Shown: one piece after another, positions 39,169 to 47,856 of the stretch
Position numbering within the stretch: position 1 is the stretch's first letter
How the letters are laid out: every line of letters begins with the position of its first letter
Assembly (NCBI GenBank): GCA_000619965.1
Contig: JHVD01000007.1
Coordinates: 124,001-188,000 of the forward strand
Length of the DNA: 64,000 nt
Direction of reading: 5' to 3'
DNA from: Propionibacteriaceae bacterium P6A17
GTDB taxonomy: Bacteria > Actinomycetota > Actinomycetes > Propionibacteriales > Propionibacteriaceae
Position numbers and translations under genes: made by a program
Notes under the pieces: generated by a model
What the model was told of the DNA's origin: nothing
What the model saw: only the letters and a program-made list of their open reading frames with translations
Databases searched by the model: none

Positions 39169-40350
39169 CTACTTCCCCGCTGCGTGGAGCGCGTGCGCCT
39201 TCTCGACGATGTCGTCGTGGTCGTCCTTGGTGTGCTTGTCGACGTGCTTCGACTTGAAGCCCTCGAGCTTCTTCTCGAGCTCCATGATCTTGCGGTACTG
39301 CTCCGCCCGCTCCTCAGGCGTCTGCTCGACGTGGCGGTTGAGGTAGGCGCTGGCCTCGCGGTGCAGCGCGGACGCCGTCGAGAGTGCCTTGCCGGAGGGG
39401 GTGAGCAGCGACGCGACGATGGTCAGGATGAGGATGCCGAGGATCACGTAGAGCGACTGGTACGGGTCGATTTCTGGGATACCGTGCCACGGCTCGCCGC
39501 CGTTGATGAACGGGACGTCGTTGGTGTGCAGCGCGTGCACGACGAGCTTCACGCCGATGAACCCCAGGATGGCGGTGAGGCCGAAGTTGAGGTACACGAG
39601 GCGGTCGAGGAAGCCGTCGATGAGGAAGAACAACTGGCGCAGGCCCATGAGCGAGAAGGCGGTGGCGCTGAACACGAGGAAGACGTTCTGCGTGACGCCG
39701 TAGATTGCCGGGATCGAGTCGAAGGCGAAGAGGATGTCCGTACCGCCGATGGCGAGCATCACCAGCAGCATCGGGGTGAGCACACGCTTGCCGTTTTCGA
39801 TGGTGAAGAGCTTGTCGCCGTCGTAGTGGTCGGAGGTGTGGACGAACCTCCGCACCAGCCGGATCATCATGTTGTCGGCCTCGTCCGATCCCTTCTCCGG
39901 CATCAGCATGTGGATCGCCGTCCAGATCAGGAACGCGCCGAAGATGTAGAACACCCACTGCGCGGCGTCGATGGCCGCCTTGCCGAGCAGGATGAAGATC
40001 GTGCGCGTGATGAGCGCGAACACGATGCCGAACAGCAGCACCTTCTGCTGGTCCTCGCGCGGCACCTTGAAGCTCGCCATGATGATGAGGAACACGAAGA
40101 GGTTGTCGACGCTCAACGCCTTCTCGAGGATGTAGCCGTTGAAGTATTCAACGCCGATCTCGTGCCCCAACGTCGCCCACAGGATGCCGCCGAAGACGAC
40201 GGCCAGCCCGACGTAGATGGCCGACCAGACGGCCGCCTCCTTCAGCGTCGGAATGTGCGCCTTGCGCACGTGGAAGAAGAAATCGAATGCAAGCAGAGCG
40301 ACGATGACCGTGATGGTGATGATCCACACGGTGGGCGAAATCTCGTTCAA
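39169..40350 (-). CDS. TerC-family integral membrane protein
   Basis: A 393-residue TerC/Alx-type protein with eight or nine helices. Diagnostic are LLAFDFFFHVRKAH, EKALSVDNLFVFLIIMASF with its acidic residue and GTDILFAFDSIPAIYGVTQN. The C-terminal 70 residues are charged and coiled-coil-like (EERAEQYRKIMELEKKLEGF). Related proteins export manganese or calcium or load exported metalloenzymes. The start is a TTG at 40350, preceded by AGGAAG at 7 nt. No manganese-riboswitch-like leader was seen. Confidence 0.92.
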   Translation of the reverse strand: MNEISPTVWIITITVIVALLAFDFFFHVRKAHIPTLKEAAVWSAIYVGLAVVFGGILWATLGHEIGVEYFNGYILEKALSVDNLFVFLIIMASFKVPREDQQKVLLFGIVFALITRTIFILLGKAAIDAAQWVFYIFGAFLIWTAIHMLMPEKGSDEADNMMIRLVRRFVHTSDHYDGDKLFTIENGKRVLTPMLLVMLAIGGTDILFAFDSIPAIYGVTQNVFLVFSATAFSLMGLRQLFFLIDGFLDRLVYLNFGLTAILGFIGVKLVVHALHTNDVPFINGGEPWHGIPEIDPYQSLYVILGILILTIVASLLTPSGKALSTASALHREASAYLNRHVEQTPEERAEQYRKIMELEKKLEGFKSKHVDKHTKDDHDDIVEKAHALHAAGK

Positions 40351-40470
40351 CGGGGCGCTTCCTCAGTGGGGGGCAGGGGTGGCCATTGGACCACACGAGA
40401 ATCCAGAGTACCGCGCAGGCCAAGGCGGGCCCCAAACGGCGGGTATCCTTCCCCCGAGGGAGGCGATCAC

Positions 40471-42375
40471 ATGATCCGACGCTGGATGGCCGGAGCTGTC
40501 GTGACGGCGCTGCTGCTCGTCGGCTGCGCGAAGGGCCCGTCGCAGCCGCAGGGCTCGGAGTCCCCCACCGTCCCCGCGGGCCAGACCACCACGCCCCCCG
40601 ACGGGGCCTCGCCCGCCGATGAGGCCGCCGGCGTGATCGCCGCCGCGCTCGGCGCCCTCGACGTGTCGAAGGTGCCCATGCAGTCCTCCGCGTCCGACGC
40701 GCAGGCCGATCTCGAGTTGATCTTCGCAGGCATGGACGGCGCGAAGCCGAAGGTGACCGTCGGGACCATCGGCTACGAGACCGACGAGCGCGCCGCGAAG
40801 GTGCCGCTCAAGGTCACGCTCGACGTCGGTGTCGAACCGTGGTCGTACGAGACGCAGGCGACGCTGAAGTGGGTCGACGGACAGTGGCGGCTCGTGTGGG
40901 ATCCGGCCATCACGCACCCGAAGGTCACGAAGGATTCGCGCATGCGTCGCGTGGTCACCAACCCGAAGCGCGCACCCATCAACGACCTCGACGGGCTGGC
41001 GCTCGTCGAGGAGATGTCGGTGTTCGAAGTCGGCATCGACAAGGCCAACGTCAACCAGGCCGACTGGGGTCAGGCGGCGCGCGACCTGGCCGTGCTCGTC
41101 GACCAGGACCCGGCGGCATTCGAGAAGCAGGTGCTGGCGAGCGGTCCGAAGCAGTTCGTGGTCGCCGCGACGCTCAGGCAGGAGGAGATCCCCGCGGAGA
41201 TCACCACCGTGCCGGGCGCGCACGTGCGCGAACGCAAGCGGATGAGCGGCCCCTCGGACGGGTTTGCCGCGAGCATCCTCGGGACCGTCGGTTCCCCCAC
41301 CGCCGAGATGATCGAGAAGTCCGACGGCAAGCTCACCGCCGACGACACCGTGGGCCTGAGCGGACTCCAACACCGCTACGACGAGCAGCTCGGCGGCGTC
41401 CGCGGCGTGCGCGTGGAGCTGGTGCCGCGCAAGGGCGCCGAGCCGTTCGAGCCCGTCGCGCTGTTCAGCCAGGAGCCCTCGGTCGGGGCGCCGATCACCG
41501 TCTCGCTGCAGCGGGAGCTGCAGACGAAGGCCGAGGAGATCCTCGCCACGCAGTCCGGGATCGCCTCCATCGTCGCCATCGACCTGGCCAGCGGAGGGGT
41601 CGCCGTCGCCGCCAACTCCCCCGCGGCCGGCACCTACCCGCACGCCACCTTCGGCAAGTACGCGCCGGGCTCGACGTTCAAGGTGGCATCCGCGTTGGCG
41701 CTGGTCCGCAAGGGCAAGACGGCCGGCTCGACGGTGGACTGCCCCGCCTCGCACACCGTGCGCGGCCACAAGTTCAACAACTATCCAGGCTTTTCGCACA
41801 CCGGCACGCTGACACTCGCCGACGCGATCGCCTACTCGTGCAACACGGCCTTCACGCAGGCCTCGGCGCAGGTCACGGGCGCGGAGCTGCACGCGGCAGC
41901 CGGCTCGCTCGGCGTCGGCACCGACTATGACGCGGGCTTCACGTCGTACTTCGGGACCGTCGACCCGAAGAACGAGATCGACCGGGCGGCCTCGATGATT
42001 GGTCAGGGCCAGGTGACGATGTCGCCGCTCGGCATGGCCGCGGTGGCGGCGTCGGTGGCGAAGGGACAGACCGTCATCCCGTGGCTGGTCAAGGACCATC
42101 AGGCCACCTCGACGGCGACGCCCCTCACCCAGGGGGAGGCCGCGCAGTTGCAGGCGATGATGAAGGCGACGGTCGACCACGGGACGGGCAAGATGCTGCA
42201 GGGCGTCGCCCTCGGCGCCAAGTCCGGCACCGCCGAGTGGGGGCCGGCCGGCAAGCAACAGACCCACGCGTGGATGATCGCCTACGACGAGCAGTACGCC
42301 GTCGCGGCCTTCGTGGAGGTGGGCGACTCCGGCGGCACCGTCGCCGCCCCGCTCATCAAGCAGCTCCTGGGCTGA
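40471..42375 (+). CDS. Penicillin-binding protein (class B-like transpeptidase) with lipobox
   Basis: A 634-residue cell-wall transpeptidase. The N-terminus has a lipoprotein-type signal ending LLVGC (Cys 18-19), then a Pro/Thr linker, an NTF2-like MecA_N domain (about 45-150) and a dimerisation region. The transpeptidase domain begins near residue 345 with catalytic Ser401 in PGSTFK, SCN at 456-458 and KSGTAEW at 584, replacing the usual KTG. The layout resembles the PBP2a/PBP3-type low-affinity class. GGGAGG lies upstream of ATG 40471; a TATCCT hexamer 22 nt before the start may be its -10. Confidence 0.93.
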   Translation: MIRRWMAGAVVTALLLVGCAKGPSQPQGSESPTVPAGQTTTPPDGASPADEAAGVIAAALGALDVSKVPMQSSASDAQADLELIFAGMDGAKPKVTVGTIGYETDERAAKVPLKVTLDVGVEPWSYETQATLKWVDGQWRLVWDPAITHPKVTKDSRMRRVVTNPKRAPINDLDGLALVEEMSVFEVGIDKANVNQADWGQAARDLAVLVDQDPAAFEKQVLASGPKQFVVAATLRQEEIPAEITTVPGAHVRERKRMSGPSDGFAASILGTVGSPTAEMIEKSDGKLTADDTVGLSGLQHRYDEQLGGVRGVRVELVPRKGAEPFEPVALFSQEPSVGAPITVSLQRELQTKAEEILATQSGIASIVAIDLASGGVAVAANSPAAGTYPHATFGKYAPGSTFKVASALALVRKGKTAGSTVDCPASHTVRGHKFNNYPGFSHTGTLTLADAIAYSCNTAFTQASAQVTGAELHAAAGSLGVGTDYDAGFTSYFGTVDPKNEIDRAASMIGQGQVTMSPLGMAAVAASVAKGQTVIPWLVKDHQATSTATPLTQGEAAQLQAMMKATVDHGTGKMLQGVALGAKSGTAEWGPAGKQQTHAWMIAYDEQYAVAAFVEVGDSGGTVAAPLIKQLLG

Positions 42376-42402
42376 ACGACGGCGGTCCGTCGACGTCCGC
42401 CT

Positions 42403-43002
42403 TCAGCCGTCGACCCTCGCGGGGCGGGCGACGGTGGTCCAGGCGGCCCCTAGCGTCATCACCACCGTGATCGCCCCCGCAGCAGGGTCGTACGGCCCAT
42501 ACCCCGGCAACGCCCACCACCAGGGGGTACCCAGGCCGTCCTTCGTCCCGAGGAACCAGCACACCAGCAGGTACCAGGTGCCGGGCAGCCACGCCGCCGA
42601 CGGCCGCAGCACCTGGGCCGCGAGTAGTGAGAGCGACAGCATGAAGGCGTGATTGCGGGCGAACCACACTCCTTCCAGCGATGCGGCCTCGGGGTGGAAC
42701 ACCAGACACAGGGCCACCGGAACGAGCAGGAGCGCACCGAACCATCCCAGGCGCCACCATGCCAACGGCCGACGTGGTGCCCTCAGCTCCGCGTCGCCGG
42801 GCGGGGCCGCGAAGCCCGCAACCATGACTCCGGGCAGACACGCCAGCCACGACAGCCGCAGCACGGAGCGCGCGGCGCTCAGCGGCACCCCGTCGAGCTC
42901 CGCGACGGCGAACGCTGCGGCGAGCGCGCTCACCACCAGGAACGCGCCGTGCGCGACGAGCCCGCGGGAGCGGAGGAACAGCAGCCCAAGGTGCGGGCTC
43001 AC
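42403..43002 (-). CDS. Small polytopic membrane protein of an ABC transporter operon
   Basis: A 199-residue protein with about six hydrophobic helices (VSALAAAFAVAEL, LSWLACLPGVMVAGFA, WFGALLLVPVALCLVFHP and others). No family was recognised. The GTG at 43002 overlaps the TGA of the upstream permease gene (GTGA), so translation is coupled. As the last gene of an ATPase-permease operon it is probably a second transmembrane subunit of the exporter. Confidence 0.68.
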   Translation of the reverse strand: MSPHLGLLFLRSRGLVAHGAFLVVSALAAAFAVAELDGVPLSAARSVLRLSWLACLPGVMVAGFAAPPGDAELRAPRRPLAWWRLGWFGALLLVPVALCLVFHPEAASLEGVWFARNHAFMLSLSLLAAQVLRPSAAWLPGTWYLLVCWFLGTKDGLGTPWWWALPGYGPYDPAAGAITVVMTLGAAWTTVARPARVDG

Positions 43003-44186
43003 GGCCTGCACGCCCTCGTCAGGGCCCGCATGGCGGCTGCTTCCGGGGGCTGGCCGCTCCCCCGAAGGGCCTGTTCCCAGCGTTCGGCGACCCCTATCGT
43101 CCGGTCCAGGCACTCGTCGGAGAAGGCGTCCGGCTCGCCCTCCATCATCGCGATGCTCATGGTGAGGGAACCGGCCCAATCCTCGGGCGTCGGGGCGAAG
43201 GATGTCTCGACCTGCACATACACCTCGGACGGGTCCTGCCGGGGCAGCGTCGCGGACGAGATCACCAGCCTGCGCCCCTCGCCCACCAGCGGCCGCAGGC
43301 CCTCGGCGACGATCTGCATGCCGCGCACGTACTCGTCGTGGGCGGCGCGCATATCCTTGGGCAGGCAGACGGTGGCGAAGTCATCCACCTCGGTGCAGTC
43401 CCACGAGGCCATGCCCTGCAGCGTCCACGGGTCCATCCTCGGGCCCGTCGGGCCCAGCGCAAATGCCGTCGCGGCCACCGCCACCAGCGTGACGGCACCC
43501 ACACGAAGGGCCTGCACGCGCCGCGCCGATGCCCCCACGCCCGCGGTGAGAAGGTACTGCACGGCCAGCGCCGCACACAGCGTCGCGCTTTGCCACAGGG
43601 CCAGGACGAGCAAGGCGCGCCCGTCCAGCCGCACGGCCTGCCCGATAAGGGCGGTGGTGCCCGTGAAGCCGAAGATGTGGAAGACCGAGTACTCCGGAAG
43701 GAGCCAGGACACCAGGTAGTGCGCAACGGCCGCGACGGCTGCCATCACGTAGGAGGGCACCAGCGTGCCCAGCACGCCGCCCCAGGCCATCAGGCTCGCG
43801 ACGCCGAGCAGCGCGATGCCGAGGCCGGGCAACGTCGCGAGACTCGGCACCGACCCCGTCGTCCAGGCCAGGACGCCGACGACGGCAAACGTCGCCACCG
43901 CGAACGCTGCGGTCCACGTCCACATCGTGCCTGTCGCGCGCATGGCCATGCGAGCACGGGCGTTGCCCGGCCAGGCCGAGAGGCGCTCGTCGAGGCCGCT
44001 GCGACGGCGGCGCACCGCCGCGGCAGCGCCGGCGGCCAGGGCCACGGGCCACACGAGGATGACGGCGCTGATCACGGACTCGGTGGCTTGGGCGAAGGAG
44101 CGGATCTCGTGGGGGCGTGAGCCGAAGCCGAGTCCGGCCACGACCGCCCAAGTGAGGCCGACGACGACGCCCAACAGGCGGTTCAT
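42999..44186 (-). CDS. ABC-2-type permease with large C-terminal extracytoplasmic domain
   Basis: A 395-residue membrane protein with about six helices in residues 1-235 (GVVVGLTWAVVAGLGFG, ISAVILVWPVALAAGAAAA and others) and a last hydrophobic segment near 225. A roughly 150-residue soluble domain follows, with cysteines (SWDCTEVDDFATVCLPKD, DECLDRT, RACRP) that suggest extracytoplasmic disulfides. The permease starts at ATG 44186, overlapping the ATPase gene by 4 nt (ATGA). The soluble domain was not recognised; it could bind or process the secreted substrate encoded upstream. Confidence 0.72.
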   Translation of the reverse strand: MNRLLGVVVGLTWAVVAGLGFGSRPHEIRSFAQATESVISAVILVWPVALAAGAAAAVRRRRSGLDERLSAWPGNARARMAMRATGTMWTWTAAFAVATFAVVGVLAWTTGSVPSLATLPGLGIALLGVASLMAWGGVLGTLVPSYVMAAVAAVAHYLVSWLLPEYSVFHIFGFTGTTALIGQAVRLDGRALLVLALWQSATLCAALAVQYLLTAGVGASARRVQALRVGAVTLVAVAATAFALGPTGPRMDPWTLQGMASWDCTEVDDFATVCLPKDMRAAHDEYVRGMQIVAEGLRPLVGEGRRLVISSATLPRQDPSEVYVQVETSFAPTPEDWAGSLTMSIAMMEGEPDAFSDECLDRTIGVAERWEQALRGSGQPPEAAAMRALTRACRP

Positions 44187-44917
44187 CGGCTGAGCACCGT
44201 GAGGTAGCCGCGCTCCGTCGGGGAGGTGCCGTCGTTGTCGGCCGAGGCACCCAGCCGGGCCAGCTCGTCGACGGTGCCCCGCCACCGGATCACCCCATCG
44301 TCCATGATGAGCACCTGCCCGGCCGCGAGCGCCACGTCGTCCATCAGGTGCGTGGAGACGAGGATCGCGCGGCGATCCGACTGGGCCTTGAGGATGCGCC
44401 GGAAGCGGATGCGCTCCGCCGGGTCGAGGCCGACGGTGGGTTCGTCGAGGACGAGGATGTCTGGGTCGTGGACGAGGACGGAGGCCAGGTGCACGCGCTG
44501 GAGCTGGCCGCCCGACAGGCTCCCGAGCTTGCGGCGTGTGGCCTCCGCCATCCCTACTGCCTCCAGCGCCCTGACGGTGTGACGCTCGATATCTCCTCGC
44601 GCCACCCCGAACGCGAGCCCCACGTAGGCGAGGTAGTCGTCGACGGGCCAACCAGCGTCCCACCGCGGGTGTTGAGGAAGGTAGCCGAGGCGCCGGCGCA
44701 GCGCATCGACGGTGGGCCCCCGCCGCACGACCTCGCCTCGATGCACGAGGGACCCGCGCTGCGGCAGCGCCGCCGCCGTGATCAGGCGGATCAGCGTCGT
44801 CTTGCCGGCGCCGTTGGGGCCCACCAGCGCGGTCACTCCTGGTGTGAGCGCGAGGCCGATGGGCCCCAGCCTGAACCCGCCCCGGTAGGCGTACTCGGCG
44901 GCGTCGAGCCTTACCAA
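44183..44917 (-). CDS. ABC transporter ATP-binding protein
   Basis: A 244-residue ATPase. Walker A is GPNGAGKTTLIRL, the Q-loop region is LGYLPQHPRWDAG, the signature is LGSLSGGQLQRV, Walker B is DILVLDEPTVGLDPAE and the switch His is in STHLMDD. The start is taken as TTG 44917, giving VRLDAAEYAYRGGFRLGPIG, the normal beginning of this class, and overlapping the upstream stop by 7 nt; a GTG at 44935 is an alternative. It drives the two membrane proteins encoded downstream. The subclass (few residues, single nucleotide domain) fits peptide or drug export. Confidence 0.9.
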   Translation of the reverse strand: MVRLDAAEYAYRGGFRLGPIGLALTPGVTALVGPNGAGKTTLIRLITAAALPQRGSLVHRGEVVRRGPTVDALRRRLGYLPQHPRWDAGWPVDDYLAYVGLAFGVARGDIERHTVRALEAVGMAEATRRKLGSLSGGQLQRVHLASVLVHDPDILVLDEPTVGLDPAERIRFRRILKAQSDRRAILVSTHLMDDVALAAGQVLIMDDGVIRWRGTVDELARLGASADNDGTSPTERGYLTVLSR

Positions 44918-45432
44918 TTGAAGCTCGCCGAGCACGAATCCGGCATCAATCTCACGTCGATACAGACAGACGCCTTCTTCGTCCACCCTCCTCGCTGCGA
45001 CGTGCCCAACGGCATGTTGACAGTGGCGACTCTCATGGCCGAGCCGGTCGTTCGCGTGGTCTGCGCCTCGCCCGAGACAGGCGAAACTTTCGGGACCGAC
45101 CCACCGGGGACCTGGAGATGCCAAAGCCTTTGCGTGTGTGCGGTCAGCCACCCGTACGCGCCCCGCACGCTTCCATTCGACCCACTTTGGCGCAGCCAGA
45201 ATGTAGCTTGACTACGGTAGTTCGCACTCGAGCCGCCCGAGGTCCGATAGGTGTACTTCACCCCTTGGATCGTCGCGCTTGCTCTGACGGCTCCCCAAGT
45301 GGTGCTTCGTTGTACCTTCGGAGTCAGTGGGGTGGGCGAGACAACATCAGCAAACGCGGATGAGGTCGTCACAAGGGCCAGTACAGCAGCTACCCCAATC
45401 AGAGCCTTACGCGCGCTGGGGAAAAACACCAT
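44911..45432 (-). CDS. Secreted protein of unknown function, first gene of an ABC exporter operon
   Basis: A 173-residue precursor with a classical signal peptide (KALIGVAAVLALVTTSSAFA, cleavage after AFA). The mature part of about 145 residues is Ser/Thr/Gly-rich and basic, with TTWGAVRASATIQGVKYTY, ATFWLRQSGSNGSVRG and a C-terminal pair of cysteines in SVCIDVRLMPDSCSASFNW. No family was recognised; it is longer than the lactococcin 972 class. AAAGGAG precedes ATG 45432. Codons are noticeably less GC-biased than those of neighbours, which suggests acquisition. Its stop overlaps the ATPase start, so it belongs to the exporter operon. A secreted effector or antimicrobial is possible but unproven. 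Confidence 0.75.
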   Translation of the reverse strand: MVFFPSARKALIGVAAVLALVTTSSAFADVVSPTPLTPKVQRSTTWGAVRASATIQGVKYTYRTSGGSSANYRSQATFWLRQSGSNGSVRGAYGWLTAHTQRLWHLQVPGGSVPKVSPVSGEAQTTRTTGSAMRVATVNMPLGTSQRGGWTKKASVCIDVRLMPDSCSASFNW

Positions 45433-45456
45433 TGCGGCTCCTTTGCCAATAGTGGT

Positions 45457-45496
45457 TGACGTCAGGCAAGCCTAGCGCACCTGTGAATGAGATTCA
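45457..45496 (-). promoter_or_regulatory. Promoter and palindromic operators of the secreted-protein/ABC operon
   Basis: TAGGCT (minus strand, 45474-45469) is a -10. The 8-bp palindrome TGACGTCA (45457-45464) lies just downstream of it, and TGAAT-GAG-ATTCA (45484-45496) covers the -35 region. Two operator-like palindromes on either side of the -10 suggest tight repression by an unidentified regulator. Confidence 0.45.
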
Positions 45497-45555
45497 TCGC
45501 ATCACGGGATACTAGCCGAAAGGCCATTCTTGAGGCCCATAGGAGAGCGCGATGG

Positions 45556-46161
45556 TCAGTCGTCGTCCTCGAATTCCAGCTCCGGCTCCTCTGCCCGGGC
45601 CTGCTCGAAGACCTCCTTGGCCGCGCCGAGGTTGATCGCCGCGAGGATGAGCCCGACGATGACGTCCGGCCACGCGGTGACCCAGAAGATGGTCACGATG
45701 CCGGCCGCCAGGATCAGGATGTTGCCGAGCACGTCGTTGCGGGCCGCGAGCCACGCTCCGTGGAGGAGCGCGCCCTTGCCGCGCACGCGCATGAGCAGCA
45801 GGGCGCTGACGAGGTTGACGACGAGCGCGAAGATCGCCGTGGCCGACAGCGTGAACGGCTCGGGCGCCGAAGGGTGCAGGATCTTCATGATCGCCGTGAC
45901 GAGGGCGGCCGTCGCGGGAATCAGGATGAGTGCCGCGAGCCCGTACGACGCCTTGCGGCGCGACCCGACGGACCACCCGAGGGCGAGCAGGACGAGCGCG
46001 TTGATGAGGAAGTCCTCGAGGAAGTCCGCCGCATCCGCCCACAGCGACACCGACCCGATGATGCCCGCGATCACGCCCTCGACGAGGGCTCCGAGCAGAT
46101 TGAGGGCCGCGACGACGGCGACGATCGTGCGGGCGTTCCGGGTGAGTTCCACGAGCGTCAC
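45556..46161 (-). CDS. Cation diffusion facilitator-type transporter
   Basis: A 201-residue membrane protein of the CDF superfamily, with six helices and almost no C-terminal domain. Helix 2 carries GSVSLWADAADFLEDFLINA, the CDF site (usual HxxxD here DxxxD), and helix 5 carries HGAWLAARNDVLGNILILAA. Members export Zn2+, Mn2+, Cd2+ or Co2+ in exchange for protons. It ends in an acidic tail (EEPELEFEDDD). GTG 46161 is chosen because AAGGA lies 5 nt upstream; the longer open frame has no support. It diverges from the DUF222 gene. Confidence 0.85.
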   Translation of the reverse strand: MTLVELTRNARTIVAVVAALNLLGALVEGVIAGIIGSVSLWADAADFLEDFLINALVLLALGWSVGSRRKASYGLAALILIPATAALVTAIMKILHPSAPEPFTLSATAIFALVVNLVSALLLMRVRGKGALLHGAWLAARNDVLGNILILAAGIVTIFWVTAWPDVIVGLILAAINLGAAKEVFEQARAEEPELEFEDDD

Positions 46162-46293
46162 TGTAGTCCTTGGGGCCCCGACGATGCGTCCGGTCCGCGG
46201 GTGCGGACGGCCCGCGGGTGCCGCGCCGTGGCGCTGGTGTTCGGGCGCGCCAGGCTCCCCGCGCGCCTTGGGGAGGAAACTCCCCGGAGGCAC

Positions 46294-46321
46294 TTGAATT
46301 CGCTCTGATGTATGGTATTGT
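46294..46321 (+). promoter_or_regulatory. Promoter of the DUF222/HNH gene (leaderless)
   Basis: TTGAAT (46294-46299) and TATTGT (46316-46321) are 16 nt apart and the -10 ends 5 nt before ATG 46327. An alternative ATG at 46348 has a GGGGGG ribosome-like site, so translation may start at either. Confidence 0.55.
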
Positions 46322-46326
46322 AGTAC

Positions 46327-47736
46327 ATGGATGCGATAGGGGGGCTCATGACCATTCACCACGACGACACGGCGCTGGCGTTCGCCGCGATGGTTCACGC
46401 CGACGCCGCGCTGAGGGCTGCGGAGGTGGCGGGCGTCGTCGCGCTGCTCGAGGCGGCGGGGCTGCACACGCTCGACGAGGACCCCTCGCTGCCCCCACAT
46501 TTGCGAATCAAGCGCGTGCCGTCGGGCCGCGACGGGGTGCTGGGCCCCACGGAGGCGTTCGTGCTCGAGGCGGGCGCGGCACTGGGGTTGGGGTTCTCGG
46601 CGATGAAGGAGCGGACGTCGCAGGCGATGAGCGTCCGACTACGGCATCCGCGGATGTGGGAGGTGTTCGTCGCCGGGGCGCTGCCGTGGTGGGTGGCTCG
46701 CCAGGTGGAGGAAGCGTCGCGTGAGCTCTCGTTCGAGGCAGCTCTGGAGGTGGATCGACGGGCGTCCCATTGGCTCGGCATGCACTCCCCGTGGACGGTG
46801 CTGTGCGAGCTGCCGACGTGGGTGGCCGAGGCCGACGCCGAGCGCGCGGCACGGCGCGTTTCGTGGGCCGAGGAAGAGCGGTTCGTGCATGTGGGCCGCT
46901 TCGAGGACGATCACTGCGGCGTGTTCGCGAGGGTGGCAGCCGCCGACGGCGTCCTGCTCGATCAAGCCCTCGACCAGATCGCGGCGACGTTGCCCGCGCC
47001 TGACATCCCCGAGCACATCGACGAGCGGGATCGGGCCCGGTTCGTTCGGGGGCAGCGTCGGGCGGCTGCGTTCGGCATCTTCGCGAGGCAGGCCATCGGC
47101 CAGGATTCGCTGATGGACGTCGAGATGGTGGTGCACGTCCCCGCACGCGCGCTCTCCCCCGAGGAGCTCGCCGCCGACGCCCGCGCGGCCAACGACGCAA
47201 TCCCGCTCGGCACTGTGGCGGAAGTGGAGGGCTGGGGGCGGCTGCTCACGTCGTCGCTGCCCAGCTTCCTGGCGGGCTCGAAGGTGACGGTGCGTCCCGT
47301 ACTCGACCCCCACCTCGTGCCCGACGCCGCCGCCCACGAGCCGACGGCGGCCCAGCGGCTCGCCCTGCAAGTGCGCAATCCGCGCTCGGTGTTCCCATTC
47401 TCGACGATCGGGGCCCGGCACTCAGACGTCGACCACACTGTCGCCTTCGGCCCGACGGGCGCTGAGGGCCCCACCACCATGTCCAACCTCGGCCCCCTGG
47501 ACCGCCGCGCCCACCGGATGAAGACGGCCGGGCACTGGCTGCTGCGGCAGCCCGAGCCGGGGGTGTACCTGTGGACGTCCCCCTACGGATTCCAGTACCT
47601 CGTCACTGGCCAGGGCACGGTCCAGACGAGGGCTCCCGTGCTTCCGGTGCCTCCCCTGCCGGCGTTGGAGCCGCCACCTCCGCCCGAGTTCGAGCCGCCC
47701 CCGGATCCGTGGGCCGAGCTACCGCCGGACGAGTAG
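46327..47736 (+). CDS. DUF222 domain protein with C-terminal HNH-like motif lacking zinc cysteines
   Basis: A 469-residue member of the DUF222/13E12 family, abundant in Actinobacteria. Residues 1-330 are the alpha-helical DUF222 region (TSQAMSVRLRHPRMWEV, CGVFARVAAADGVLLDQALD). The HNH core is HSDVDHTVAFGPTG near residue 360, then TTMSNLGPLDRRAHRMKT. In most members this core is framed by cysteines (CRFPGC and LCRxHH-type); here these positions are RNPRSVF and LDRRAH. The catalytic-looking DxDHT remains. A proline-rich tail closes the protein. It may have lost nuclease activity. Confidence 0.85.
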   Translation: MDAIGGLMTIHHDDTALAFAAMVHADAALRAAEVAGVVALLEAAGLHTLDEDPSLPPHLRIKRVPSGRDGVLGPTEAFVLEAGAALGLGFSAMKERTSQAMSVRLRHPRMWEVFVAGALPWWVARQVEEASRELSFEAALEVDRRASHWLGMHSPWTVLCELPTWVAEADAERAARRVSWAEEERFVHVGRFEDDHCGVFARVAAADGVLLDQALDQIAATLPAPDIPEHIDERDRARFVRGQRRAAAFGIFARQAIGQDSLMDVEMVVHVPARALSPEELAADARAANDAIPLGTVAEVEGWGRLLTSSLPSFLAGSKVTVRPVLDPHLVPDAAAHEPTAAQRLALQVRNPRSVFPFSTIGARHSDVDHTVAFGPTGAEGPTTMSNLGPLDRRAHRMKTAGHWLLRQPEPGVYLWTSPYGFQYLVTGQGTVQTRAPVLPVPPLPALEPPPPPEFEPPPDPWAELPPDE

Positions 47737-47791
47737 CCCGACGACGACGCGCGCCCTCGTTGCCGCGCCCAGCCCCTTCCACCAGCGAATC

Positions 47792-47838
47792 CAGCACTGC
47801 CACCCCGAACGCTCGAAGCATTCGGGGTGGCGGTGCTG
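47792..47838. terminator. Bidirectional terminator between DUF222 and aldo-keto reductase genes
   Basis: Arms 47792-47809 and 47821-47838 form an 18-bp stem with one G-T pair and an 11-nt loop, between convergent genes. Confidence 0.82.
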
Positions 47839-47856
47839 CCTGTGCCCTGGCGGCCC

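Noticed and set aside
40351-40470. Possible manganese riboswitch ahead of the TerC gene
   Set aside because: No paired-loop motif of that class was seen, and the TTG start has a close ribosome binding site.
44911-45432. Lactococcin 972-type bacteriocin
   Set aside because: The protein is nearly twice the length of that family and lacks its motifs, so it is left as unknown.
46270-46285. Small hairpin GGGGAG-GAAA-CTCCCC upstream of the DUF222 gene
   Set aside because: Short, in a divergent intergenic region, with no clear role; could be chance in GC-rich DNA.
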